Made by a program: the position numbers and the translations under genes. Below are positions 36,001 through 47,208 of a stretch of 64,000 bases of DNA, one piece after another (positions within the stretch are counted from its first letter, which is position 1; the number at the start of each line of letters is the position of its first letter). The notes under the pieces are model-generated. The model was given only the letters and a program-made list of their open reading frames with translations. It did not search any database and was not told where the DNA came from. Source of the DNA: Nymphaea colorata. Taxonomy: Eukaryota > Streptophyta > Magnoliopsida > Nymphaeales > Nymphaeaceae. The stretch lies in assembly GCF_008831285.2 (NCBI RefSeq), contig NC_045151.1, positions 11,890,571 through 11,954,570 on the forward strand, written 5' to 3'.

Positions 36001-37490
36001 CTAGGCTCAAGTAAACTGGGTTCAGTTTTAGGTCAAATTGAGCTCACTATTTTGATTTGAGTTGATTGAAGGTGACTTCAAAACATGCATGATCCATACT
36101 AGGGCTTAGGTCTGGCATATGAAACAAGTATGTTAGGTTGATGTGGCTCCTAACTTAGAAAAATATGAAAATCATGCATATTTGCCAAATGACAGTTTTG
36201 CACTAGCACAAAAACCATGTTCTACGAGTCAAAGTGAATATCAGCAGAATTATAGGCAATATAATAATATGTGTTCATGTGGCGTTTCATGGAAAATGAC
36301 TTCATTTTTCCTTGAAATTCAAAATTTTTAAAATTGACGAAGCTATAAAATAGAAAACAGTGATTTTGGACTTGTTTGTGAGAAATAGACACACTGATAC
36401 TCTTTTTGAGTGACGTTAAATCCATCAGAATGCTGAGATTGTGAATCAAACTCCTAGATTGATCAAAATTTAGCAGTAAAGCCACAGGCGACAATGTCTA
36501 GATTCAGACAAGGTAGTTCCAGGTAGTGATGAACTGCATGACTGAGATCCCAAATAGAAGCTGATAATACTCCATTGGGATGTGTTTGATCACGTTGATA
36601 TGAAGAAATCACCAATTTGAATCCTGAATTTGATCATTTCAACTTAGAAGCTTGAGCTAATAGTGAGCACTCCAAACATGTGAGAGAGATGAATTTGAAC
36701 GAATTAATCTGCATTGAGCTAAAGATAGTCAGCTTTGACACAGAAGAGCATGTTAGCTTAGCACAGGAATGACTAGCCAGAGATCAAGAGGATTTCAGCC
36801 TGAAAACTCAAAATGGAGGAGAGAACGTGATTCTGATATCAAGATAACTCTCTAGAGCTCAAAATAGGATGAATGCCTATAAAGTGACTTTAAAAATACT
36901 CTCTTAACACTAAAAAGACTTTAATATGAGTTTAATGGAGATTGACAATGTGTTATTGTTGAAAATTATTTGAATCACTAAGCCAACAAGCTCATTTTGG
37001 CTAAAATAGAAGGCATTTGAAGGAAATTTGGCTCTAGAAATTAGGGATATCACTAGAAATAATCTTTTGGCACTTAAAAGATCTAAATGTAAAGTTGATG
37101 AGGTTAATAGATGTTTCGACATCAAGAAATTGACATAAAATAGTAGAAATGGACTATTTCAAGCTAAATTTATCCAAATGTAAGCTGGAAAATGGGTTGG
37201 GGGAGCTGGTGATTTGTAGATATGAGAAATTTCAAAATTGAATTGATAAAACATAATTCTCAAGAGTTCTACAACTATTTCATGAAAATTGGACAAAATT
37301 TGGGCAAAATGAGGGTGATTAGGAGCAAAATGATGATTTTTCTGACTAGCGAGAGGCTCGGTGATTTGGTCTAGCTTTTTGGCATTTGGATTGTAAAATT
37401 TGTGTTTGTGTGATCTTTGACCTTTGCATTTGAAAAATATTTGGGAAATAAGCACAAATCACTATTAAGAGGGCTAAAATGGTCATTTTG
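36001..37490. other. AT-rich non-coding DNA, no gene seen
   Basis: No recognisable coding sequence. The wording at 37200-37480 (GAAAATTGGACAAAATTTGGGCAAAAT) resembles that at 61900-62170, so both may be parts of one decayed family. Confidence 0.4.
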
Positions 37491-38060
37491 GTATTGAAAA
37501 ATTTGGAGGTGTCTATAGTTGGCTAAGTGATAGTTATCGTGGTTTGTAGCCTTTTTGGATGAAGAACCAAAACTGCCAGGAGGCGAGTTGGGATCCATAG
37601 ACCATGAGCTTGAGCCCGGTGTATATGTGGTAGGAATCTTGGGGACATAAAGGAGGTTGACAACATGGTTCTAGTTGATAGCGTTTTTGGGCTAAAAATA
37701 AAGTTGCTAGAGGGTGAGTTGTGCTCCACCAAACCAGCTGCAATTGGCATGGTTGGGACATAATAGTTGGGATTAGAGCCAATTCAACACTAGGATTAGG
37801 AGTCCCACACATATAGATGCATGTGTCTGAAGAGAAGTGGATTATAACACTACATTGAAAAGTTAGTCCTATATCTAAGATTGTAAGGAATCTCAAAGAC
37901 TTATAGGAAGGTTTGCTGAGTGATAGTTTGTCTTTGTTTTTAGCCCTTTTGGAGGAGGAACCGAAACCACTAAGGGGTGCGTTGGGATCCACCACACCAA
38001 GAGTTGAGTCCAGTGTAGGAGTAGGCTAGGTAGTTACTATTGGTATCAAAACCAATTCAA
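37491..38060 (-). repeat. three diverged tandem modules
   Basis: Three segments (about 37495-37640, 37670-37770, 37910-38060) share the order GCTNAGTGATAGTT, TAGCCCTTTTGGA, GAACCNAAACC, GAGTTGGGATCCA. On the minus strand two of them encode the similar peptides DPNAPLSGFGSSSK and DPNSPPGSFGSSSK, conserved more at DNA than at protein level. The first and third contain a GGATCC site. TTGGTATCAAAACC at 38040 recalls the tRNA-Met primer site of LTR retroelements, but no LTR end was found next to it. Confidence 0.5.
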
Positions 38061-38428
38061 CACTTGGACATGGTTCTCCACAAACGTGAATGTGTGCGAT
38101 TTGAGTGGCCATTTAATACAACCAAATGCACAAAATGAAATGCAAATGTTCGGTTTAAATAATTTGTCCATCAAACATCATCAACTATACAAGCAAATAG
38201 GGTAGACAGTGGAACAATGGTTATAAATTCTTCCCATGTTTTGTGCTCTTCCAAGGTTACCCTCAGAACTCCACCAAACAGGACACCTCTTGGCATTGTC
38301 CCCTCCTTCATCCATGCTTTTGAAAAGCTACTAGATGTCTCATGTTTTTTTAATGATTCACCATCGCTAGACAACAATTGACTATTGCCAGACTATGCTT
38401 CATTGTTGAGAAGCCACCGGTTAGAAAG
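38061..38428. other. intergenic, no gene seen
   Basis: A 68-codon minus-strand frame at 38171-38377 lacks a recognisable motif. Nothing else is seen. Confidence 0.4.
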
Positions 38429-38610
38429 CACTAGCGGAGTTAGAAATTTTATCTGGTGGGGCACTTATTCAATACCTTTAATTTGTTTGGGGCACTTATA
38501 TATATATGTAACAATCAAATATATAAAAATATTAACATATATATTAAACTAATTTTGTGAAGCTGGTGTGGGTAACTACCCACACCAGTCACCATGTGGC
38601 TCCACCACTA
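38429..38610. mobile_element. hAT-like MITE, 182 bp, perfect target duplication
   Basis: TTAGAAAG flanks both sides (38421-38428, 38611-38618), a perfect 8-bp duplication. The ends CACTAGCGGAGTTA and (reverse complement) TAGTGGTGGAGCCA are imperfect inverted repeats. Inside, CTGGTGTGGG (38563-38572) and CCCACACCAG (38579-38588) form a perfect 10-bp stem with a 6-base loop next to one end. It lies in the orientation opposite to the 180-bp copy at 3417-3596. Confidence 0.88.
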
Positions 38611-38703
38611 TTAGAAAGTTATGCAGTTCTCTCTCTGTTGAAACACACACAATTGAATGAACCCAAAGTCTTCAATCACAATCTGTCTCTTGTGTTCTCA
38701 TCT

Positions 38704-38766
<63 letters not shown>

Positions 38767-40080
38767 CAACAGTGCATCCACCATCTAGCATCTGCCTCTT
38801 CCTCTCAAAGTCATCATTTGTCTCCTTCCGAAGTGCAAGGATGTTTTTGGTCATATATGATTAATATCTCAACCGGTGTTTACTTCAACATTGGCCTTAT
38901 CTAAGAGCAAGGATAAGAGTTTGTAGTGTGTTTCCTCTCTTTATTTTACATTTCCTCAATAGACAAGGGACAGTGGTTCATTGGCAGTTTATCAAGTTTG
39001 ATTTTGAGCTGATGCATTGTTTATGTCTTCAATCATCAAATTTATTTCCTTTGTGCAGAAAAGTTGGGAATGCAAAAAAACTGTTTGAATAATATACTGA
39101 AAGAGATGTTGCCTACGTATGGCTATGGTTGTTGCTTATGCTCATTTGGATGCTTTCTTCATGGTTGCTTGTTGTTGAGAAAATGGTTGGTGTAGTTATG
39201 TATTCTTGTTTTTATTTATGGTGTCTCTACTAAAATAGCTGATCAAAACCGTTTTCATTTTTTCATGACAATCAACATTTTTCTTGCTGAAACCCAGTTA
39301 AAAGGGAAATCATTTGCCCATCTAATTCATGGTTGATCATGGGTTTGGGTCATGTTTGATTTCAAGGGAAATTGGTATCTAAGTTCCTCTATATGATAAA
39401 TACTTTTTTCTCTCTCAAAGTATGCTTCATGAGTTTCTATTGCACAGAAAAATGAAGAACATAATAATATAAAATCAAAATGGCAGTAGCCTCAACTACT
39501 TTTATATCTTCACTTGAATTTGCCTTGTCAACTGAAACATTGATGCTCAGATCTTTTATTTTGTTTCTATTGTTGTACAAAAAAAAAATTAAATATGAAA
39601 AATCTACAAGAATGATTAGACCTAAAAAAACAAAGGTATAAAAGTTTGTCATCTTAGTGATTGATGTTTTGTCTTATGTGAAGCATGGAAAGTGTTAATG
39701 ATGGCCTTGCCATAATGAACCATGAAGTTCTTGTTTGATATTTAGTTTCTTCTTTTGCACTCAATGGACAGATTCTTGTGATAGAAGTGGTGGATATGAT
39801 TGAAAGATCAAATGTCCAAGTACATGGTGGTACGCTGGAAAAGCAATTAGAGATAAATTAAAAATAAAAATTTATACATTTCAATTGAGGTCTGCTATCT
39901 ATAAGCAGGAATTGAGCATGCCAAACCCAAGTTGACATATTGTCTTCTCATTTTTGTATTTGCATTCTTGTGTTCCTGCTCAATGTTTTTGGTTCATCTT
40001 CTAGCTTACTGTTAGAATTTGGTAAGTTACATAGTTCAACTTTGTCTTTAATTCATGTCTTTGTTAGCATCTGTAAGACT
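38611..40080. other. intergenic with (CT)n microsatellite
   Basis: A long CT tract at 38704-38763, interrupted once by TTT. No coherent coding sequence is seen in the remainder. Confidence 0.5.
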
Positions 40081-40099
40081 TTAATGCCTGTGTCTATAA

Positions 40100-40440
40100 T
40101 GCCATCCATCTGTTAGGAAGCAACAAAAAGTAGGATACAGCCCAAGGTCTCCTTCTGAAGCTCTAATGCCTTGAATTTGACAGTGTGCTTTCAGTATGTC
40201 ATTGATACTTGGCAAATATGCACTCCTACTATGAACAGTTTGACGAGCAATAAACTCAAAGCTTAATTGATCAAAAGCTAGAAGTGCATCTTGTGGGGCA
40301 GTGCACGTATCAGCATCAAGCTGGTATAGCCTTTAACCAGCATCTTGCTTCTCTCCCTTCAACAGGACCAAGACCTTGCCTTCCTGTCCTTCCACTCCTG
40401 TCGTGCTAGTTTGTGCATCTTCACAAGCACATACAAATGC
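40100..40440 (-). pseudogene. unidentified coding remnant
   Basis: Read from 40440 leftward, one frame is open for about 107 codons apart from a single TAA, which is unusual for this AT-rich window. It gives balanced, protein-like sequence: a Gly/Glu/Lys part with EGQEGKVLVLLKGEKQDAG, then after the stop LDADTCTAPQDALLAFDQLS and SINDILKAHCQIQGIRAS. No ATG opens it in place and it fades after about 40120. It may be an exon or retrocopy of a host gene, or a captured fragment. I do not recognise the family. Confidence 0.4.
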
Positions 40441-41625
40441 ACTGTTGATGCCAGTAGTTCCTTTTCACACCCTGCTCCTAGTACACCAAGTACAACATGC
40501 AGATAATTCTTTCACTAGTTGTTATATCGGAGTCTTCTTCTATCATTAGTTTATTATAACTGTCACTTTTCTAAATAAAATGCATTCTTATTTTCATTCC
40601 CGGTGCCAGGTTTTATCTACTTGTGTTCTTTTGTCTCATGTCTTGTTTATTTCTCTTATATATATAATACATGTTTGTCTATGCACCGTCAATAAACTTG
40701 GTGCTGGAAAAAAGTAATTTGAAAGCCATAAGTTGGATTATGCATCTCATGTTTTCTTGGAACAAATATGATTTTAAATGATCAATGGTTTACAGCTTCA
40801 GAACATGTTTTCATGATTTTTCCAATGTTAATTATTCTTGTCTTGGTGAGTGCTTAAGTTTTGAAGTGTTAATGCTGAAGAAGTTTATCCATACTCCTCA
40901 TGTCTTCTGGCCTAGTACTCGTTTTCATTGGATGTTAATGCAGGTCATACATGCAGATGTATCATGCATGCACATACATATGCATATGCACATATGTATC
41001 TACGTATATTGGTGTCATATATGCATTTAAATATTATTAGTCTATATTTCCAAGCATTTGCTACTTGCTTTTGAAGCTATGGAACTATGGAGATGGATAC
41101 CATACACATTGTCTCAAGTTGATCATATTTGTCACGAGCTCATGTTTTCTCCCTAGAGAAATGGACCTTGAATCATGTTTTCCAACGTTGAATTTCATGT
41201 TTTTCAGCTCGACGGTTTTGATGCCTTTGATGTGTACCCAATATTAAATATGCATTTGATGGTTTACAGCTTCAGAATATGTATATTTTTACTTTTGGTG
41301 AATTAAAAATTACAATCTTACAAATATGTAGATTTTCACTTTGGTGAATTAAAACTCATTTTACTTACTTTTTTTTGCCCTTTTAGATTAACAGTGCTGT
41401 CTTGATGGAGGCATTGAGCTTTAGCAGCATTCAAGATAATGTGTATTCAAGCTGGTGATGGAGCTTACATACAATATGATGAAATCAGAACTTGTTTTGG
41501 AACAATCTTATCATTACTTGTAGTTATTTGTAGTTTTAATCATGTAAATTACAATAAATTATGAATCAAAATTTTTGCATGGCTTTTTATTGATGATTCC
41601 CCCTCTCTCGCTCCTCTCTCTTTCT

Positions 41626-41656
<31 letters not shown>

Positions 41657-41861
41657 ACCTAAGTCTATAAGAGAATATAACATGCAACATAGACAAATAT
41701 GGTGCTCTTGTTCACAAATAGCAGACGTCACAGAACCCACAAGACACAAATGCTAGGAGGTAATATGGACAAAGCGCAAAATAATAGTTAGACAAAACAA
41801 ACAGAATGGATAAGACACGTAACAAGCATCGAGCAGACAAAATAGATATAACAAATACTAC
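40441..41861. other. intergenic, no gene seen
   Basis: AT-rich sequence with a CA tract at 41626-41650 and a CATATG/ATGCAT-rich patch at 40940-41030. No gene recognised. Confidence 0.5.
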
Positions 41862-41953
41862 GAGGTTGTTTGATGACATGTTCCATTTTCTTAAATTTCT
41901 ATCAAATGCCATCCATGAAACACGGCTGAAAGCTTAGACAGTAAGACATGGGG

Positions 41954-41961
41954 TATAAATA
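41954..41961 (+). promoter_or_regulatory. TATA box of Harbinger element H2
   Basis: TATAAATA 92 bp inside the left terminus. The stretch after it, through CTGTTCCGAGG, resembles the corresponding end of H1 in reverse orientation. Confidence 0.6.
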
Positions 41962-41999
41962 ACCCCAGTTTCCTGCCCTGTTCCGAGGAAACCGTACAG

Positions 42000-44353
42000 A
42001 CTTCCCATACAAGGCACTCAGGTGAGGGCTCGCGTGACCACGTCTTCCTCTGCTCAAAACTTTGAGGTCCCTCTTGTTGTGCATTTCTCTCTTTCCCTCC
42101 CTCTCTCTCTGAGAAGGAAACAACCTAGGGTTTATGGCCTTCTTTTGGCCGTAACGTAGGTTTGAGTTGTAACCTTCCCTGGTTCCATTCTAGTGTGTGT
42201 GTGTCTCTTCCCTTGGTGGATTTGTCTGCTCATTCAGCCTGTTCTTCAAGGAGGGAGAAGCTCTATAGGTTCTCCCCCAATCATGCTCTCCATTGACATC
42301 CACAAACTTTTTCCCTCCATGCACTACCTCTGGCCAGTGAGAGTCATATTTGGCCTTCTACATTGTAAATCCGGAGCTTTGATGTGATTGATTTTTTTTT
42401 TTTTCAGGTTCAGTTGTAATGCAGTAGGTTTGTGGCTTCCGCACACTCGACCAAGGAATCCAATTTTCTAAGGTACCATTCAGGTCTCAATGTAGTCTGT
42501 GACCTTTTAGTTAAGTTTTACTACATTTCTAATCCTGATCCTGATCGTCCGTTTTGAGTAGATGTGTGCAGATGGTTTGTTCCAGATTTTGGGAAAAAAA
42601 TGAAATGCTTTTCCAGGATTCGATGGTTTATTTGCCGTGGCTTCTCCCAAGACGAGTGAGCCATTCAAAGGACAGTTTGATCCACATTAGTGCTGCGTGC
42701 GTTTTAATCACAAACCACCATATTTTGATCATTTTATCCTTCCAAGGTAGCATTTCACATTTTTGAAATTAATTAAAATAAATGACAAATCTGTTCAGTT
42801 CATCACCTAATATGGGGGAACTAACCATACATCAAACACTATGTATTTATTTTTGCTTTTTAGTGTTACAAAGTTTTGCTTTGGGTTTGGCTAAGCTGGC
42901 TTGCTCAATTATTTGCTTAACTGAAGCGTCTAAAAGGCCTAATGCACACAGTTACTGTTGATAAGTACAGAAGAAGGTTCACATTCTTTTTTCGATTTCA
43001 AAAACTGGACAAATTTGCAATCACAGGTGACAAGAGCTTACAGCTTTGGCTTATCCAGACAGTCGTAGCACTTAGCATAATGAACATCATCGTTTTCTGC
43101 CCCTTATTGATACCTCCACGGATTGTGATCAGAGTTCCACTCTTCAACCTTCATGATTTTTTACTGATTTGAAATAGCCTCTGCACGTACACCATCACGA
43201 GGATGATGTTCATTAAATGCATTTTTGACATCAGTGAACCAGTTCCAAAAAATTTTCTTCCCTTTGGCATAACCCCCTGACATACCGTGTGACATTCACC
43301 TAACCTCCCACTGAGATGCTTCGGACTTATTACCCAAGGCCTTTCAATGATTCATGCCATGGTAGTTGTACATCCTGCAAAACATAACCTCTCTGCTCAA
43401 CTTCTTGGTCATCTCAGAGATGTTGTAGACTCTAAAAACAAAAATGTCTAGTAGTGTGAGCCTGGTCTCAAGGAAGGTTCTTCCTCATTAAAATATGAAA
43501 AAGGAGCTCTATGTCTATTGAAGGAGCATGGTTTCAGAAACTAAGTTATAAATCCATCTATGTTCAAAGATGAGGATCATCTTCTTGATTGCCCATATCA
43601 CATTTGGTCCACGCAATGTTAGTTGTTAACTGCTGAGCCAAACAACTCCGTTGATTAAACAAAGAGAGTGGTGTTCCCTTGCATTTTAACTAATAGCTTC
43701 CTTATTTCTTTAGCTCTTCTGCTTGTCACTATTCATGGGTCTTGTGACTCGCTCCATTTTGTGTGGTTGGTAGGAAGAATGCATGTATTGTCAGCTATAT
43801 CATCAGTTTTATTTGGATACTATTGCTCAGGGTGGTGCAGATTATCAAGATAATCTGGGAAAAAGTGAACTGGTATATATAACAGGATAAATGCAGGTCA
43901 GTTCACTAGATTTAACTTGGAGGGTAGCTCATATTTTGGGTCAGAATGCATTGATGCCCCTGGCTTTGGCAATATTTTTTACTGGATTGGAAGGTTTTGT
44001 CTAGGTTGATCCAACGTGACTTGTTTAAGTTGCTCGAGTCCAGTTCAAATCTGGGTAAATTGGAAAATGCTATTTAAAACATGTTGTCAGAATCAATCGA
44101 ACATGATACCAACCCAACTGAGACAACATTTCACCTAAACCAGGAAAAAAAAAAGTTGGCAACTTATCCAATCAAATTTAAGATTGATATGTGTTGGTTG
44201 TGGTGTATTTTCTGCCATGTTTCTAAACGTGGAAGTCTTATGGGTAGCTATGATCCTATGTCATTTAGAATCCAAATAAATGAGAAAGAGAAATAACAAC
44301 TTATATTGAATCTCCATTTTACCTTTTCATGAACTTGTTTTAGATCCTTTAAA
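42000..44353. other. 5' region of H2, nothing recognised
   Basis: About 2.4 kb between the element promoter and the first recognised gene, which is long for the superfamily and may include further nested inserts. Frames of 60-76 codons show no motif. Confidence 0.4.
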
Positions 44354-44550
44354 CAAATTCAAGTTGATCAGGTAGCAGGAACACCTCGTGCTCTTGAAAC
44401 TATGACTAATTAGTTTGAATATGAAAACAAATTCAAGTTGATCACTTAGCAAGAACACCTTGTGCTCTTGAAACTATGACTAATTAGTTTGAATATGAAA
44501 ACAAAGTCAAATTGATCAGGTAGCAGGAATAAGTGTGAATATGAATACCT
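44354..44550. repeat. 74-bp tandem repeat, 2.6 copies
   Basis: Units start CAAATTCAAGTTGATCA at 44354, 44428 and (CAAAGTCAAATTGATCA) at 44502. The first two are nearly identical; the third is shortened by an internal deletion. Confidence 0.95.
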
Positions 44551-44929
44551 AACGTGTTGTGGTTAATGGCGGAGATGAATTTTCAGGCCATTGGGGCCCT
44601 AAAGCTTGCATGTATATGAAAATAAAGGAAAATATACTTGGTTACATATTAGATGATATTATTATGAGAATAAGTACTGAATATAAGTACATAAGCTATA
44701 AGTACATCAACCATGAAGCATCCAAAGTTATCTTTCTCTCTCTTGGTATTGGTCATGTGTTTCTTGTACACAATACTTGAAGAGTTATATATAGCTTTGG
44801 CATGTTATATTGTTGTTATATATTTGTTTATTTGCACGACAAGTCAATTGTTTAAACTTATTTCATCTAACTATATTGCTTGATCTTATTGTACTTCAAT
44901 GTGTAGATGAGTAGTCACCATGACAAAGT

Positions 44930-45722
44930 ACAATGAAATGAAGATCAAGTGCAGGTTTTATTTGACATGATGTTAAATCGAGCTAGGATTCTAAGAATGC
45001 AGACATCAGGTGGGCTAAAAGAAATAACTATGAAGGTGGTTGAGCAAAGATAGGTTGAAGCATATGGATCACTGTTTGCATTAGAGAAAACTCAGAACAA
45101 GTTTAAAAGAAGAAAATCTGACTTGCGAGTAATGAAAGAGATGCTCACTACTTCGGGATTTGGGTGGGACCTAGAAAAAAAATGACACATGCATATGATA
45201 TAGTGTGTGGAAAGAGTATATACAAAAGTACCCAAATAGAAAGAAATATAAATTGCCAACTACATAAAAGTATTATGAGCATGCAAACGAAATTTGGAGA
45301 TCTTTCACTGCATTGGGTGACAGTAGGAATGGCATAGATAGTGTCACTAGATGATGTACAAATAAATGTAGATGAATAGGATGAGGATCATTCTTAGTTA
45401 CCTACTTCACCAATGGATAGCAATGCTCCTACTCAAGGAGAAACCTCTAACAACATGAGGGGAAAAAAAGAGCAACAACCTCGACAACCATGAATGATGA
45501 TCCTTTTGAAACCATTGGTGAGTGCATACGACAACTTGGGGAAACCCTACCTACTGTTGTTTTGCAGAAGAGTTGAACAATTTTAAGAGATACGTATGCA
45601 AGAGGGGAAATAGATAATTGTTTGTTTTTCAAATTAGTCGATTTACTTTCCAAATTTGATAAAGCAAATGCTTTTCTTTTGACACCTGAGTTGTAGGTTA
45701 GCTTATTGTACATGTAGATCAA
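44930..45722 (+). pseudogene. Harbinger Myb/SANT-like protein remnant
   Basis: In one main frame with stops, the first part reads VLFDMMLNRARILRMQTSGGLKEI, then FKRRKSDLRVMKEMLTTSGFGWD at about 45105-45175. This is the pattern of the plant Myb/SANT-like DNA-binding domain in PIF/Harbinger ORF1 proteins. Near 45190-45260 a YTKVPK / NYIKV-like portion follows. After an acidic, Ser/Thr-rich linker, DDPFETIGECIRQLGETLP and LFFKLVDLLSKFDKANAFL (45495-45690) match the C-terminal helical part. Such proteins bind the element's subterminal DNA and help bring the nuclease to it. At least four stops or frame changes make it non-functional. Confidence 0.7.
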
Positions 45723-46209
45723 CCAACAATAGGTAATGTTTTATAACTGCATATTGTTATGGAGGTTTGTCATTGTGCATTAATTTTGATGTGTGTAATT
45801 GTTTGTAATTTCTTATATATTCTAGTTGTTTGTAGTGTATTTTTAATGTTTTTAGTTGTTTAAATTTGTGATATATTGTAAATGGTTATGAATTCATGTT
45901 TCCAATGGTTTTTCATTTCGTAATTCTTTGCAATTAAATGGTGTGCGTTCTCATGAATTTGTGTATTTATTATTAGGATGGACAAAATATCTACCATTAT
46001 CTTTGTTTTCATTTTGTGGTTGATGATTTAACGCTTGAAAGCTTAAGGTAGACATACTAAAAATTTAGTACATACTAATCAACTAGCAGGTGCTTAGGTA
46101 CATGATTGTATGCATGGATGCCCAAGAAATTATCTAAATCTATTGAGGGTGGATCAATGAACATATTTATTATTATTCAATATGTCAAGAAGTATGAAGT
46201 TGTTGTAGG

Positions 46210-46753
46210 ATGCAGGAGAAATCACAGTTGAAGAACTAGTAGCGATGTTTCTCATTATTTTGAAACATAATCAACAAAATTGGCAAACCCAATAGAAATC
46301 ACACTTGAAGAAAAAGTAGCGATGTTTCTCATTACTTTGGGATATAATCAACAAAATCGGTGAACCCAATATGATTTTCAGCACTTATGAAAAACAATTA
46401 GTAAGTACTTCAACTTAGTTTTATAAGCAATTCTCCATATTGCACATGAATATGTGGGACGTAGAGATGACACTACACCAGGTCAAGTTAGAGGAATCCA
46501 CGTTTCTTTCCATACTTTAAGGCAATACAATTGACAATAGTTATTCATAGTCAAACTTTTTATTTGTGGTAAAACGTTTAGATTACTAACACATATAACA
46601 CATCAATAGGATTGTTTGGGAGAATTGGATGGTACACACATTACAGTATATGTTCGAAGAGATGGTCAAAATCGATGAGGAATAGGAACAAGTTTGTAAC
46701 CTAGAATGTTTTAGCAATGGTGGGATTTGACATGCAGTTTCACTACATAATAG
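46210..46753 (+). pseudogene. Harbinger DDE nuclease remnant, N-terminal part
   Basis: It contains VAMFLITLGYNQQNR near 46315-46365, then YFNLVLQAILHIAHEYV near 46410-46455, then CLGELDGTHITVYVRRDGQN at 46611-46672, and FDMQFHYI just before 46753. The DGTH aspartate is the first residue of the expected D-D-E triad and is present. A 77-bp tandem duplication at 46218-46371 and several frame changes break the gene. The frame is cut at 46753 by a hAT-type insert and resumes at 47209. Confidence 0.8.
46218..46371. repeat. 77-bp tandem duplication in nuclease gene
   Basis: GAAATCACAGTTGAAGAA (46218) and GAAATCACACTTGAAGAA (46295) begin two similar 77-bp units. As 77 is not a multiple of three, the duplication itself shifts the frame. 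Confidence 0.92.
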
Positions 46754-47208
46754 TAGGGCTGCACACAAGCTGAATTGAGCCCGAGGTTGGCCAGCTAGAA
46801 CTCGACTCGACTAAAAAAACTCAAGCTCGAGCTCGGATCAAACTCGATTGTAGCTCCTTATAGCAAGCTTGAGCTTGACTCAACTACACAAAATCGAGCT
46901 CGAATTTGACTCATTTAACCCATTTAACTTGTTTAGGTGTTAACTCATGTAAGCATTAACTCGTGTAAGTGTTAACTCATATTACTTGTGAAACTGGTTT
47001 TGTCAATATTATATAGAGTACCGATTTGCGAGTCGAGTCGAGTATAAACGAGTCCAGTTCCTAAAACTTGAACTCAACTCATTTACCGTTTTGAGTATCA
47101 TTGTAAGCTCAAACTCGGCTCGTTTATAAATGAGTGAAGCATGAGCCAAGTTTTTTTTTAGCGAGTTCGAGTCAAGCCCGAGTTGACTCAGCTCGTTCTG
47201 CAACCCTA
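46754..47208. mobile_element. hAT-type non-autonomous element, 455 bp, inside nuclease
   Basis: The left end TAGGGCTGCACACAAGC and the reverse complement of the right end TAGGGTTGCAGAACGAGC share TAGGGYTGCA. Flanks CATAATAG (46746-46753) and TATACTAG (47209-47216) agree at 6 of 8. Both ends are dense in CTCGAG/GAGCTC/GACTCG words. There is no gene of its own. It is a relative of the insert at 15970-16606. Confidence 0.8.

Noticed and set aside
37371-37995. Minus-strand frames with DPN...GFGSSSK peptides as genes
   Set aside because: The similarity follows a diverged DNA repeat array including non-coding parts, so the peptides are by-products of the repeat.
3423-38610. Helitron interpretation of the hairpin-containing MITEs
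   Set aside because: Helitrons leave no target duplication and end in CTRR. These copies have 8-bp duplications and inverted ends, so hAT fits better.
38557-38904. 115-codon plus-strand frame with a long Ser/Leu run
   Set aside because: The middle is a CT microsatellite and the start lies inside a MITE.
42942-43172. 76-codon plus-strand frame as a gene within H2
   Set aside because: No motif, and it lies where only element-internal non-coding DNA is expected; chance is more likely.
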